From positions 7,233,595 through 7,297,594 of the forward strand of contig CM030706.1 of NCBI GenBank assembly GCA_017979445.1: DNA of 64,000 bases, in the 5' to 3' direction. This DNA comes from Akebia trifoliata. Its lineage: Eukaryota > Streptophyta > Magnoliopsida > Ranunculales > Lardizabalaceae. A model generated the notes under the pieces. It was not told the origin of the DNA. It searched no databases and saw nothing but the letters and a program-made list of their open reading frames with translations. Of this stretch, positions 46,762-57,929 are shown in pieces. How positions within the stretch are numbered: position 1 is the first letter of the stretch; the number at the start of each line of letters is the position of its first letter. The translations under genes were made by a program, and so were the position numbers.

Positions 46762-48535
46762 GGTGGAGTGGGGGCAAATGGCCAAATATTTAAATATTTA
46801 AATATTTTAGAAATTACCTTCCAAGAATAGTTGGTATACAGCTATGTTCCAAACTGATCACATGCTTCTCTTGATCTCAATCTTCTCTAATAAATTACTA
46901 ACAAATGGCAATAATGCCATTTTTTTAATTTGTAACCAAAACCACGATCTTTTCACAAAAATTAATCATCTTCAAACTCTTCAATCCTTATGATATGTAT
47001 ATTATTTTTCAATTTCTCCAACCACAAAACAAACTTATGGAAACTACTTAAATGCCTTTGATCAAACTACCCCTCAATCATCTAGTATTTACATTAGAAA
47101 TAACATCTATTTGTTGAACTATGTTAGATTTCTTCAAATAATATAATAATAAATAAATGGTGCCACATACACTAATAGTTATAGAAAGTAACTAATTTAA
47201 ATAATATGGTTCACTTGGACCCATAGTTTGGGTCAGGCTGTACAATAAGAAATTTAGGGGGGAAAAGACAAATATTCACTCAATATTAACTTCAAATGGG
47301 CATAATTTCAATTGATTATTATAATAACAATTGAAAAAATTAATTAATGACAATATCTACTACATTGTCTATAATAAGCATCTCAATGATTTCTATAGAA
47401 CAAACACTTACATTCATCAAGAAAGAATTTGGTTTACTTTCCTTATTTTTTGAGGCAAAGAACTAAAGTGGATCACATAGCAATATTTCCTGAGAGTTCA
47501 TATGCCATGATTTTGAAACTTATAGGAGCCCATGACAATTTGGTGGATTACAAGAAATTCATCGTGTATTACTGGTGAAATTGACTCACTCAAGATCCAA
47601 AATGATTCACCTAATGATATTTTGAAAATCTTGGTCAAGTTTATGAAAATTTAGCCAAGTCATCCCGTTTTAATTATTTTTGAAATAAAATAATCTATTT
47701 TTAATAATTAAATATTTATGATATATATATATATAAAATATGATTTTAATCTTGGTCAAGTTTATGAAAATTTAGCCAAGTCATCCCGTTTTAATTATTT
47801 TTGAAATAAAATAATCTATTTTTAATAATTAAATATTTATGATACATATAAAATATGATTTTTTTATTTATTTAGCATCTATTAATTTACCTTAGTAGAA
47901 AATTAATAATTGTGGGTGAAAATTTTTAAACACCCCACCCAAAAGTAGGATATGTGTCTTGACAGGATAGTCAAAATATAATCTACCTTAGAGATCACAA
48001 ATACTTGATCCAAATATGAATCAAGAACCGTAAGCCAATTTACCTCTTATCAAACTAATGTACAAAGTCTCACTGAGAAAAATTAAAGTCAGTTTCCCTA
48101 TGATATGTAAAGGTTTTAAATATATGGAAGGGCAATTTCAGCAAATTTCCAATTAAGCGTATTTTGTAATTTCATCTAAAATGGTTTGCTTCCCAAATTT
48201 AATTTATTTGTGCAGGAGTTCCTTTGGATAAATTTAATATACCCAAAGTACCCTTATAGGGTATTTTGATCATTGTATATTATAAAAAGAGAGAATCTAT
48301 GGCCGCACCAAATTTTTCTAAGAGCACCCCAATGATATGATATTAATGAAGATTAGCACACAACTTTAGGTGCTTTTAGTAAAAGTTGGTGTGGCAATAG
48401 AATTTCTCTATAAAGAAAACAAAGTCTTGTAAAAGTCAATTACACATTCTAATTGGTCGAGGAACCTTCCTTTCCATTCAACGAATCTTATAAAAAACTT
48501 ACGTTTACTTTAAATATCAAAAAATATTTAAAATA

Positions 48536-48583
<48 letters not shown>

Positions 48584-48585
<2 letters not shown>

Positions 48586-48932
48586 AAATGTTCAGCACCC
48601 ATCCATTTACCCAACAATTTGCCTAATATGTTTTGTCCTACATGGGTTAGAAGTTTTGGAATGGGCTGATTTTTGGTGAGGATGATCTCTACGGTCAGAA
48701 GATCATCTAACCCCATGTTTACAAGTTGAAAAATCGTGGACCGTCCATTTTTTGTAAACCATTTGTGATGGGGTTATAAATTTTGAAATGGGCTGATTTT
48801 TTATGATGATGATCTCCTCACTATAGAGATCATCCTCACCAAAAATCAGCCTATTCTAAAACTTCTAACCCATGTAGGACAAAACATGTTGGGCAAATTG
48901 TTGGGTAAATGGTTAGGTGTCGAACGGGACCC
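48584..48932. mobile_element. Foldback MITE
   Basis: Starts GGAAATGTTCAGCACCCATC after a (TA)n run and ends GTGTCGAACGGGACCC. The interior has the shared core TTTTGGAATGGGCTGATTTT and GATCATCCTCACC. Copy A lacks it at the matching position (about 30450). Confidence 0.8.
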
Positions 48933-48942
48933 ATATATATAT

Positions 48943-49294
48943 GGGAGCGGTTCAGTGGCCCTAAAGTTTGCAAAACATGGGTTAGAAGATTTGGAAGGGG
49001 CTAATTTTTTGTTACAATGATATGTATGATGAGGAGATCATCCTCACCAAAAATCAGCCTATTCCAAAACTTCTTACCCCATCAAAAGTGATTTACAAAA
49101 ATTGGACGGTCCATGATTCTTCAATTTGTAAACTAGGGTTAGAAATTTCAAAATGAGCTGATTTTTGGAAAGGATGATCTCTTCACCGTAGAGATCATCC
49201 TCACAAAAAAATCAGGTCATTCCAAAGCTTCTAACCCATGTTTTGAAAAATGTTTGGCACAATGTTTAGCAAATTTTAGGGCCGCTGAACCGCT

Positions 49295-49297
<3 letters not shown>
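48943..49297. mobile_element. Foldback MITE with GGGAGCGGTTCAG ends
   Basis: 355 bp. The left end GGGAGCGGTTCAGTGGCCCT pairs with the right end reading GGGCCGCTGAACCGCTCCC. It carries the same hairpin core with different TIRs. It is separated from the previous element by ten bases of (AT)n and followed by about 60 bp of (TA)n. Confidence 0.85.
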
Positions 49298-49361
<64 letters not shown>

Positions 49362-49612
49362 AAAGTTGTTATGTCCTCTGTATATTATATAATTTAAGGT
49401 TGCCTATGGTATGGATCTCAAGGAATCTGGAGTAATTTAAAAGAAAAAAATATTTTTAACTAATTTTAAAATATATAAAACTAATCATTTAAATATTAAA
49501 TAAATCTTATTTATATATTTGAAAGAAATTAAACAAACCCACACACATATAGCATGGTTTCTCTCACTTAATAACATCCATCGTAGCATAGTTCCTACTC
49601 GGATATATGGCT

Positions 49613-49747
49613 TCCCCCCCGGAACCCCAATAATCAATGGGGAAACCCCACACATTACCAATTAAATAGGTCGTTAATGGATCATCAAAAGATTTGGTTT
49701 GAATCCACGACAATCTCTATATATAAGAATAGAAGACATAACCCAAC
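49613..49747. other. Junction sequence
   Basis: Starts with C8GG and a small palindrome GGAACCCCAATAATCAATGG with GGAAACCCC. It joins copy B to the duplicated endosulfine flank. No gene. Confidence 0.4.
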
Positions 49748-50087
49748 AGTTTCTTGACAATGAAAACAATGATTTCTTGGGGAAAAATCAGGTGATATGA
49801 TCGTAGAATAATGGGCATGCTATAGCAGAAAAGCTTGTTTAATTTATCAAATAACAATAAATATAGGATTCAGCTTTAGAAATTGTAAGGTACTAGAAGT
49901 CATGTGAAGGGAAAAACCAGCCAAAATGGGATAATTGATTCCACTGCATTATATCTAAAATCTGACATTATTTTTGTGAGACAAGACTGACTTAAAGCAT
50001 CTTCAATTGAATTCTCATGACAAACTTCTTGTTCATTGGATGATCTAACTTCATTTCAACGAAACATAAATGACAGTTTCATATCGA
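49748..50087. repeat. Second copy of the endosulfine 5' flank, without copia
   Basis: Matches 10938-11088 joined directly to 16083-16260. At 49892-49897 the sequence reads TCATGT with no insertion, which is the pre-insertion target of the copia element. No endosulfine exon follows on either side. Confidence 0.85.
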
Positions 50088-51094
50088 ATTATTACATATC
50101 TTTTCTTATCAATAGCTTGAGAACTAGTCATATTCAGTTGTGATACACTTTTCATTTGGATAAGCAAGGCAGTTTCATTAACCAACAGAAGGGAAAAATT
50201 AGGCAGAAGTGGGAGCTAAAACAATGGTTGAGAAAACTAACAACTTAGCAACCCAAGGAAAAGAGGAAAAACTAAAAAACAAAACCATCATGTTGGTGCA
50301 AACACCGAAAATACAATGAAGCTCATACTCTTATCACATGAAATAATATATTCACATCTAAAGGTGAAATTTTTCGAAGAAGTTTCTAAGAATACCCCTT
50401 TGAACTCTTCTTAAAGTGGACATCACAAAAGGGAATCTATTCCTACTTCCTTCCCTTCGAAAGCTCTAGTATTCTTCATTCCTTCTATATGAAAGAGACC
50501 TATTACTTGGCTTTGAAAGATTTCCTATTTAAATCGAACTCCACCTAAGTTGATGCAAGACCATGAAGATAATCCCTAGGATAATGAATCTAAGACCAGA
50601 CATAAAGCCTTCCTCTAATCCAGGGTTTCAATTAGATGCTCAATACATATTTCTAAGCTCAATTTCAATGCAAAAATAACCAAAGATGTAGTGCTGATTT
50701 GTTGGGCAGCAAGTTAACAAGGTTTTGAGAAGTTTTAGGTTAGAAAAACGGAAGACAGTTAGGTTTCGGGTTGTGGGTTAGGTGTTGGACAGCAAGTAGG
50801 GCTTGGAAAAACAAGGTTTAAAGGGGTTTAGGTCCTGTAAAAAAATCAATAATTTGATGTAAATAACATAAAAGTATTTAAATACTAAAAAAATCCCTAA
50901 ATCAAAGAGATCAAAATATCTAAATTATCCTGTGTTGCGGAAAGAAAGGAATAGCAGGATTTTCGAGGACAATGAGTACTCTTTTCAGGATGTCACCTAC
51001 TCTGTGTTGGGATTCTTGTTCTTTTGGGAAAAAGTTTTCAAGGAGTTTAAGTGTTTTTTGATGAATTAATTTGTAATTTGGGCCGTGTTTGGTA
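50088..51094. other. Intergenic, no gene recognised
   Basis: Moderately AT-rich. Contains GTTAGGTTTCGGGTTGTGGG-type G/T-rich words near 50755. No family signature on either strand. Confidence 0.45.
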
Positions 51095-51551
51095 CAAAGA
51101 AAATCATTTGCAAATGCGAATGATTTGTTGGAATCTAATTTACAGATGCTTGGTTACATTCTGAAAATTATTTGCATGAACCTCTTAAACTCTTCACAAA
51201 TTTCAGCAAATAGTTTGCAGCCCAAAAAGTGCTGAAAAATCATTTGCGGTATAAGGCTTTTGCATTTGCAAATGATTTGCATGGTACAAAGCAGGCAGGG
51301 ACGGACTTAGAGTGGGGGCTATTGCCCCCACAAGAGTTTTCAAATTCTATGGATTAATGTGCCATTACGACAGATTTTAGCAGTGGATAAAGAAATTTAT
51401 CACTATTGCCCCCAACAAATTTTTTTTTCCCAATCTTAGTTGCCCCCACAATTATTTTTTTCACTCTTAATTGTCCCCACAATTTTTTTTCTAGCGCCCA
51501 CCCCCCCCCCCCCCCGGCCCAAACACATGAGCAAAATCCTTGCTCTGGCCC
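51080..51551. mobile_element. Two small nested DNA-transposon relics
   Basis: An outer part begins GGGCCGTGTTTGGTACAAAG. Its TTTGCAAATGATTTGC words appear inverted near 51265-51290, as in a MITE. Within or next to it, 51298 (CAGGGACGGACTTAGAGTGG) and 51540-51551 (CTCTGGCCCTG) look like imperfect inverted ends of a second short element containing TTGCCCCCAC repeats. No convincing TSD for either. Confidence 0.4.
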
Positions 51552-51789
51552 TGCAAGTTGGGCCTTTGAGTCTAATTAATTTTTGTTTTCTTTTTCTTGT
51601 ATCTCTGTGGGTAGGTCACCTCGACCTCCTTTTTTTTTTAATACTTAAAAAAACAACCTAAAACTACCCTTAACGTAAAGATAAAAGATTACAAAAATCC
51701 CTAATTTTCATAATTTTATCTCCCTTAGATTTTTGACCTATATAAGCTTTTAATAAAAAGATATAATAAAGTTACCAAACTACCTCACC

Positions 51790-51790
<1 letters not shown>

Positions 51791-51831
<41 letters not shown>

Positions 51832-51846
51832 AAAAAAAAAAAAAAA
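51791..51846. repeat. C31-A25 homopolymer pair
   Basis: An uninterrupted run of about 31 C followed directly by about 25 A. Length is uncertain because such runs are hard to sequence. A smaller C-run is at about 51498-51515. Confidence 0.7.
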
Positions 51847-52564
51847 CTATACTAAAACCCAAATATAAGATTAAAAAAAAAAAAAAAGTAACTAAAACCT
51901 TTAAGTAAAACATAAAATAAAAATCTTAAGTTGAAATTTGTATGGCACACTTTAATGCTATGATATCCTCGTCGGTAATGGTTGTTGCCTTTATTTGTAT
52001 ACATAGGAGGTTCTGTTTTTACAAGAACGCACCTTTTGTCTCTTTCTTTCAGTTTTTTTTTATTCTTCTGGTATTTCTGGCTTGTGGATATGGCTACATA
52101 TCTTATACTCTTGAGATCACGTGTGTGATCTACGTGATTGTCAATTTTTGGTTTTTGACGTGCTGAACTCCATCAGATACATAATCAACCAAATCAAAAG
52201 GAAAAAAAAAAAAATCAACTGTTGCGTTATTGTTGTTGAAATCTTCTATCAAACTCATGCATGTACGCGAAGTTATGTGTTTTTCCAATTTTGAATCTTT
52301 ATATGGATCTTTTATTCTTATGCCTTCTATTGGTGTTCTACAATCTAGCTTGATGGATGGTAAATTTTATTAAGTTGAAATTCAACTAATACAAATGTCA
52401 ATGCTTAGGCTAATATGGGTAAAATTAGCCGAATTGCCCCAAGTTAAAATTGACAAAATGATGGACTGTATGGATGTCCCATACATAATTTATTCTATGC
52501 TAAGATGTTTGAGGAAGTTTTGGGTGCAATTGTGATGTATCATCAAGATTCAAAATTTATTTAT
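51847..52564. other. Intergenic or intronic sequence upstream of the MADS exon
   Basis: A 74-codon plus ORF at 51942-52166 is hydrophobic but matches no family. If the MADS gene is upstream-continuous, this would be intron, but no MADS-box or K-like exon was found between 50,000 and 52,775. Confidence 0.4.
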
Positions 52565-52757
52565 CACAAAATTCTTGCTGCCCGTTTTTTTTTTTTTGGT
52601 TATGGTGTTCTTCATGGTGTATGAACTCCCATTCTAAGCACTTGTTATAGAACATTGGGCCCTCAATCTTTGGAATGCCCTTTTCAGTAATGGTAATCAT
52701 AAATGTATATTCGGGAAATCCATGTGTTGGTTGTTTTCCCTTGAATGATAATTCCAC
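52565..52757 (-). other. Coding-like fragment, unidentified
   Basis: The minus frame reads SFKGKQPTHGFPEYTFMITI, then EKGIPKIEGPMFYNKCLEWE and FIHHEEHH. Its composition is that of a real protein, not random AT-rich sequence. I do not recognise the family, and no neighbouring exon was found. It lies antisense in the presumed intron just before the MADS exon. Confidence 0.35.
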
Positions 52758-52765
52758 ATGGTTTT

Positions 52766-52780
52766 ATCCTTCCAGCTATT
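52766..52780 (+). other. Splice acceptor and first 5 bp of the MADS exon, left of the retrotransposon
   Basis: ATCCTTCCAG is a good polypyrimidine/AG acceptor, followed by CTATT. The same CTATT resumes at 62448 as CTATTGGACTCAT, which opens the YWTH codons. This places the insertion inside the exon and not in the intron. Confidence 0.85.
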
Positions 52781-54503
52781 TGAAAGCGCCCTCGATCTGC
52801 GGGGTGTGCGGATCCGCTTTTGACTTTTGAGGTTTGGGAGTCGTCACCTAGTTAGTACGATCTACGAACCGAATATTGACTCTAAAAGGCAAATAAACTA
52901 ATCTACGAAAGAGAAATACAGGTCCGGGGATCACGTTACGGAGTTGGAAGGTGTTAGGCACCAACCCCGCCCGGCAAGTGCCGGTCTCTACTTTTTCCCA
53001 AAAATCGGTTACATTGCAAAATAGACAAAAAATAACAAATAATTATATAAAAAAAAATATAAAAGAAAGTTACCTTGCCGATTACAACGATTCCCTCAGC
53101 ACCAGCGAAGAGTATCTACATATGTATTTCCTTGCTATTCGTCCATCACCGGATTTGATTTCTGATCTCCAAGTTGAAGTATCTTCTTCTTAGATCTGTG
53201 AGTTTTCTGATTTTTCTTATAGATTTGAAGATGTTTTAGAAGGGTTTTTGGGTGTTTTTTTAGCTAAAGTTGAGATATGGATGTTAGGTAAGGAGTTAGG
53301 CTTCAAAATTAGGGTTTCGGGAACGTTGGGGAGGCTTCTTGACCTACTTTTCCTAAGATTTCTGATTTGATACGAAAATAGGGTGTGAGGATCCCTATTT
53401 ATAGATTTCTTTAAGGGTTTGTTTAGATAGAATTAGTGTTTAATTAGAATTCTTTTATTTAGAGTTGTATTTTAATTAGAATTATTTTAGGTAGAGTTAT
53501 ATTTTAGTTAGAATTCTATTAAATAGAGTTATTATTTAATTAGAACTCTATTAGGGTTTTGACTTTTGGTCTTATTTGATTGACTTTAAGATTTTGACTT
53601 TAGTCTTACTTAATTGACTTTTAATATCTTGACTTTAGTCTTACTTGATTGATTTTAATTTTGACTTTAGTCTTACTTGATTGACTTTAATACCTTGAAT
53701 TTAGTCTTGCTTGATTGACTTTAATTTTTTTGGAGAATTCCCCTCTATTATATCTTTAATTCTTTGGACCCCCAAATGGAGGGGTCCTTTAAGAAATATC
53801 TTGGCAACCCTCAATAATTTTGCCTGAGAGCCTGATTGATCGATCTTTTTAGTTTAAATTTTTAAATTAATTTTATTAATGTTTCACTTTAATTATTTAA
53901 TATTTTATTTATTAATTTCGAAAATTTTAATTATGAAAATTGTGAAATTATCGTTTTGCCCTTGGAGGGGACTTTTCGCGTTTCAAGTCGGTTTTTGATG
54001 TTCTAGAATGTTTTAGAATTGATTTTCGTAAGGAATTCAATGGAAATATTGGTTTGTGTCATTTATGAAATTTTTTGTGTGAAATGGTCGTGAACTTTAT
54101 GAGGGGCATTTTTGTAATTTTATCAAATTTTGTTAAAATTGAAGAAATAATTTATTTGATTTCGATTTGTTGTTTTATGTATTTGAAAAGATTTTCCTAA
54201 GCGTAACGTAGGCTCTAGGGATATTTTAAGATTAGGGGTATTTTGGTAATTTGATCATTTTTTAGTGATTTTTATCGTAAAACTTCTTTTTATCTGCAAG
54301 ATGATGATTTCTATGTTTCTGGGGTCATATTTTCTTAGCGTAGCGTGGTTTTTAAGATTTTGTCTGTTCGAGATACCTCATTCGGTTCTGAAACACATCT
54401 GGTGACAAAATAAAGCATTGGAATAAACATCCATCATTGGGAATCGTTGCGATCAGGTTGACGAGTTGATTAATCAGGTGAGTGCAAAAATGGGGTGTCT
54501 ACA
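52781..54503 (-). repeat. 3' LTR of the gag-only element
   Basis: 1,723 bp, complete, TGAAAGCGCC...GTGTCTACA. On the minus strand a TATA box (CTATAAATAGGG) lies near 53400. It contains a minisatellite of GACTTTAGTCTTACTTGATT units (about 53560-53730). Homologous to the solo LTR at 7715-9480. Confidence 0.94.
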
Positions 54504-54949
54504 GATGCCCATCTTTGGTAGAGGGTTGAAGCAAACTAGATAACAAAATCTATTTTGGTAGATAGTGCGATATCCGAATGCCAAAGCTAGTGACAGTTCA
54601 TTTTGCAGCCTGATTTAGCAATTCGTCGGGGCGTTCGGATCCTTGAGCGTAAACCTCTCCCCAAAAAAGGTTGTCAGGTCATCGAGCGAGAACTCTCACT
54701 AACAATGTCAAATCCTTGAATTTTAAAGAATTCTCCTCGACTAATGCAAAAGTGCATGTGTGTGCAATGGTGTAATGCTTACTGAGTAAAAATGTGTCAG
54801 GTCCTAGAGTTCTTCTCTCGCTAACAATAATGATTCAAAATTGAGATGTGCTTATACAACGAAAGCAATCATGGCAAGGTTGAATAATGAGGCAATTGGA
54901 GTCATAACATTGTAGGAACTTCGCTAAATCCTATTTGAAATTCTTTTTT

Positions 54950-55720
54950 AAAGTTCGAAAAAATTTGAGTCTCGTTTATTGGACTCGAACTTATTGTAGC
55001 CACGCTTCTTGGACTAAAGAATTTAAACAATCCTGTTAATTCAATATGATTCAAACAAAGCTGGAGTCTCGTTTCTTGGACTTTGGCTAAAGTTTACAGG
55101 AACTTAAACAATCCCATTAAAATTGGAGTCTCATTTCTCGGACTCGAATTAAGGTTAATAGCTACTTCAAAAAACCTATTCATTCTATGATTAAAAAAGT
55201 AGGAGTCTCGTTTCTTGGACTCGAACCTAGGTTTGTAGGCACTTCAAAAAAATAACCTATTCATTCTATGATTCAAAAAGTAGGAGTCTCGTTTCTCAGA
55301 CTCGCACTTAGGTTTGTAGGCACTTCAAAAAGCCTACTTATTCTATGATTCAAAAAGTTGGAGTCTCGTTTCTCGGACTCGAACTTAGATTTATAGGCAC
55401 TTCAAAAAGCCTATTCATTATATGATTCAAAAAGTTGGAGTCTCGTTTCTCAAACTCAAACTTAGGTTTGTAGGCACTTCAAAATGTCTATTCATTCTAT
55501 GATTCAAAAAGTTAGAGTCTCGTTTCTCGGACTCGAACTTAGGTTTATAGGCACTTCAAAAAGCCCACTCATTCTATGATTCAAAAAGTTGGAGTCTCGT
55601 TTCTCGGACTCGAACTTACTATGTCACGTTTCTCGGACTTAGATTTATAGGAATTTAAACAATCCTATTAATTCATTCTATGATTCAAAAATCGAGCTCA
55701 AAGTTTGAAAGATCGGGCCT
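54950..55720. repeat. 77-bp tandem repeat in the retrotransposon interior
   Basis: Units starting GGAGTCTCGTTTCTCGGACT at 55283, 55360, 55437, 55513 and 55590, so the period is about 77 bp. Degenerate units extend left to about 54970. Each contains GGCACTTCAAAAAGCC and TCTATGATTCAAAAAG. No ORF. It occupies the place where pol would be. Confidence 0.9.
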
Positions 55721-57929
55721 TTATTGGCTTATCATGCATCTGGATTCATAATTATCATTGGGCTTCGCCGGACTTTTAAGCTTTTGTAAGATTTTCTTTT
55801 TATCATGTGATTAAGAACAAAAACTTTAGAATTAAAATGACCTTAAAAAATGCCCCTAGTTTCAAGGTTGACTTTAACTGGGACTTGACTACGAGACTGA
55901 TGGAATGGATTACGCTTGAAAAATATGGACTCTTATGTATGACAGATAGAAGAACTGACATTCTTTTAAATTTAAGACTCTTAAGGTTATCATATGTGCA
56001 ATAAGGGATTGATCATTTTCATTCAAATTTCTTTTGAAAAATGCTTCAGCTGGACTTAAAAAAAAATCTTGATAAATATTAGAATAGAAAATCTTTCTCT
56101 TCAAAGTGGTTGATGGTTCTACATCTTCCATTAGCGAACGCTTGAACAAGTAAACATACTCTTAAAGATCCTATAATGTTCAAGATGACTTCTGATTTTT
56201 TTGACTTCAACATTGTCTTCGTCGGATGTGAGCTCTTGACTGAAAAATGAATATTGTGGCTTGAATGGTTCTGCATTTTCTAGTTTCTACATAAGCTTTC
56301 TTCTGACTTTTTCTTCTTGTTGGGACATTTCCTCCCATTTGATGATGTCCTAATTTTTGCCTAGATCGTCTTTTCAGGTTTTCAATCTAGCGGGTTTTGT
56401 TTTTCTTTTTCTGATGATGCCTTGATTTTTTCCTAGGACGCCTTTTCAGGCTTTCAACCTAGCAGGCTTTCTTTTTTTATGGTTATGCCCTAAATTTTGC
56501 CTAAGTCGCCTTTTTGGGTTTTCGACTTAGTAAGTTTCTCTTTTTTTCTTGATGATCTTAAATAACTAACTCGACAACTTCTTGTTTCCCTACACCTTAA
56601 CCGAATCAATTAGCATTCAGGATGACTTAATAGGTGGGCTTAAGATATGGTTTAGAAAGAAAAGATATAAGGCTCAACTTCCCAAAATACCCCTAATTTG
56701 ATATTCTCTATTTTCTATCAATTATTTTGATTTTTTCTAAATGCCCCTAGTTTGGCATTCTTTTTTTATCAATTCTTTTGATTCTTTTCTTTTGAACCTT
56801 TCAATAGGGGATTTTCCTTTTAGATGACACTTTTCTTAAGAGAATACACTTATTCTTTGCGTGACCGGGCCTGAAGTAACTTCTCAAGTTGCCTACGTAC
56901 CCCAAATATTTATTTTTCTTTTGGGATCAGGTCAAAACGTAGTTCATACTAACATTCCCTCCCAAGGTAGGTCGGTGTGATTTAGAAAGAAGAGGCTATT
57001 TATTTTTATTTTTTTAAAAGGCTATGAGGGGCTAAAGAAAGTTTTTTTTTTTGGTAAGACAAGGAAATGGTTCGATCAAAGGAGGCCTCCTTTGATGAAT
57101 GCTGCTCGACTGGGTCAAAGTTTCAGGAATTTGATATTTGGATTGTTCTGTCGAGTAAAATCTTCTTTTGAGAATGAATATTCTTCAGTCTTCTTTTGTG
57201 AAATCGAGTATGATTGAGTTTTCTGACTATTCAACTCTTCTAAAACTTCGAGAAAATCTTTTATTCTCTTATGAATAAAACTCTCCTCTTTTGAGTGAGA
57301 AACATGGTAGATCCACTTGTAAGTCTTAGCGTCTTTGTCTATGTTTTCAGCTATATCATTTTTGAGTAATAATCTTTGACTTTGAAATCACTCTTGACTT
57401 TATATCTTGATCAATATTTTTATACGATCCATCCATATATCCTTATGAGATCATGCAAGAAACATTGTTGAATTTCTCAAGTAAGTTTACTATTCTCTCA
57501 TGTTCTCCTATGGATAATGTATCACCAATTTGTACTTCTTGAATGTACTCTTTAATTCCAATATTTATCAAATTTGATTAGTGAGCTTTGAGTCATTTCT
57601 CATGTTAGATTTTATGTTCACATCATTATTGCACACAGGATAATCAAAAGCTTCTTTATCTATTAGAATAAAAAAGAACATAGACTGACATACCTGACTA
57701 AAGCCTAAAATTAACAATGACTAACTGAATTCAAAGACTGACGTAACTGAAGCTAAAAAAAATTAAGAAGACTTAAAAGACGACATCATTCTGAATGGAG
57801 GGACACAATTCTAGAGTCTATACTACTTCGGTTATCTTCGATGGATGACTTGAACTTGCTTGCTTTTACTATCTTTTCATATTCCAATTCAAGCCTGTCA
57901 TATGCAGGACAACCCGTTACTTCAATATT
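55721..57929. other. Retrotransposon interior, non-coding
   Basis: No pol domain seen on either strand. A repeated phrase CGCCTTTTCAGG(C/T)TTTCAACCTAGC appears about three times near 56360-56530. The minus frame just upstream of 57929 still resembles the gag tail. Confidence 0.55.

Larger units (their letters stand above)
43545..49612. repeat. Segmental repeat copy B (~6.1 kb)
   Basis: Collinear with copy A (24480-30725) but carrying different insertions. It has a duplicated MITE at about 45856-46682 where copy A has two other MITEs, and two MITEs at 48584-49297 where copy A is empty. It also has a 120-bp tandem duplication at about 47627-47850 (CTTGGTCAAGTTTATGAAAA). Coding content is not seen. 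It ends abruptly at ATATATGGC before a C8 run. Confidence 0.8.

Noticed and set aside
55807..56276. Possible pol remnants in the gag-only element
   Set aside because: The short frames here have no RT, RNase H or integrase motif on either strand.
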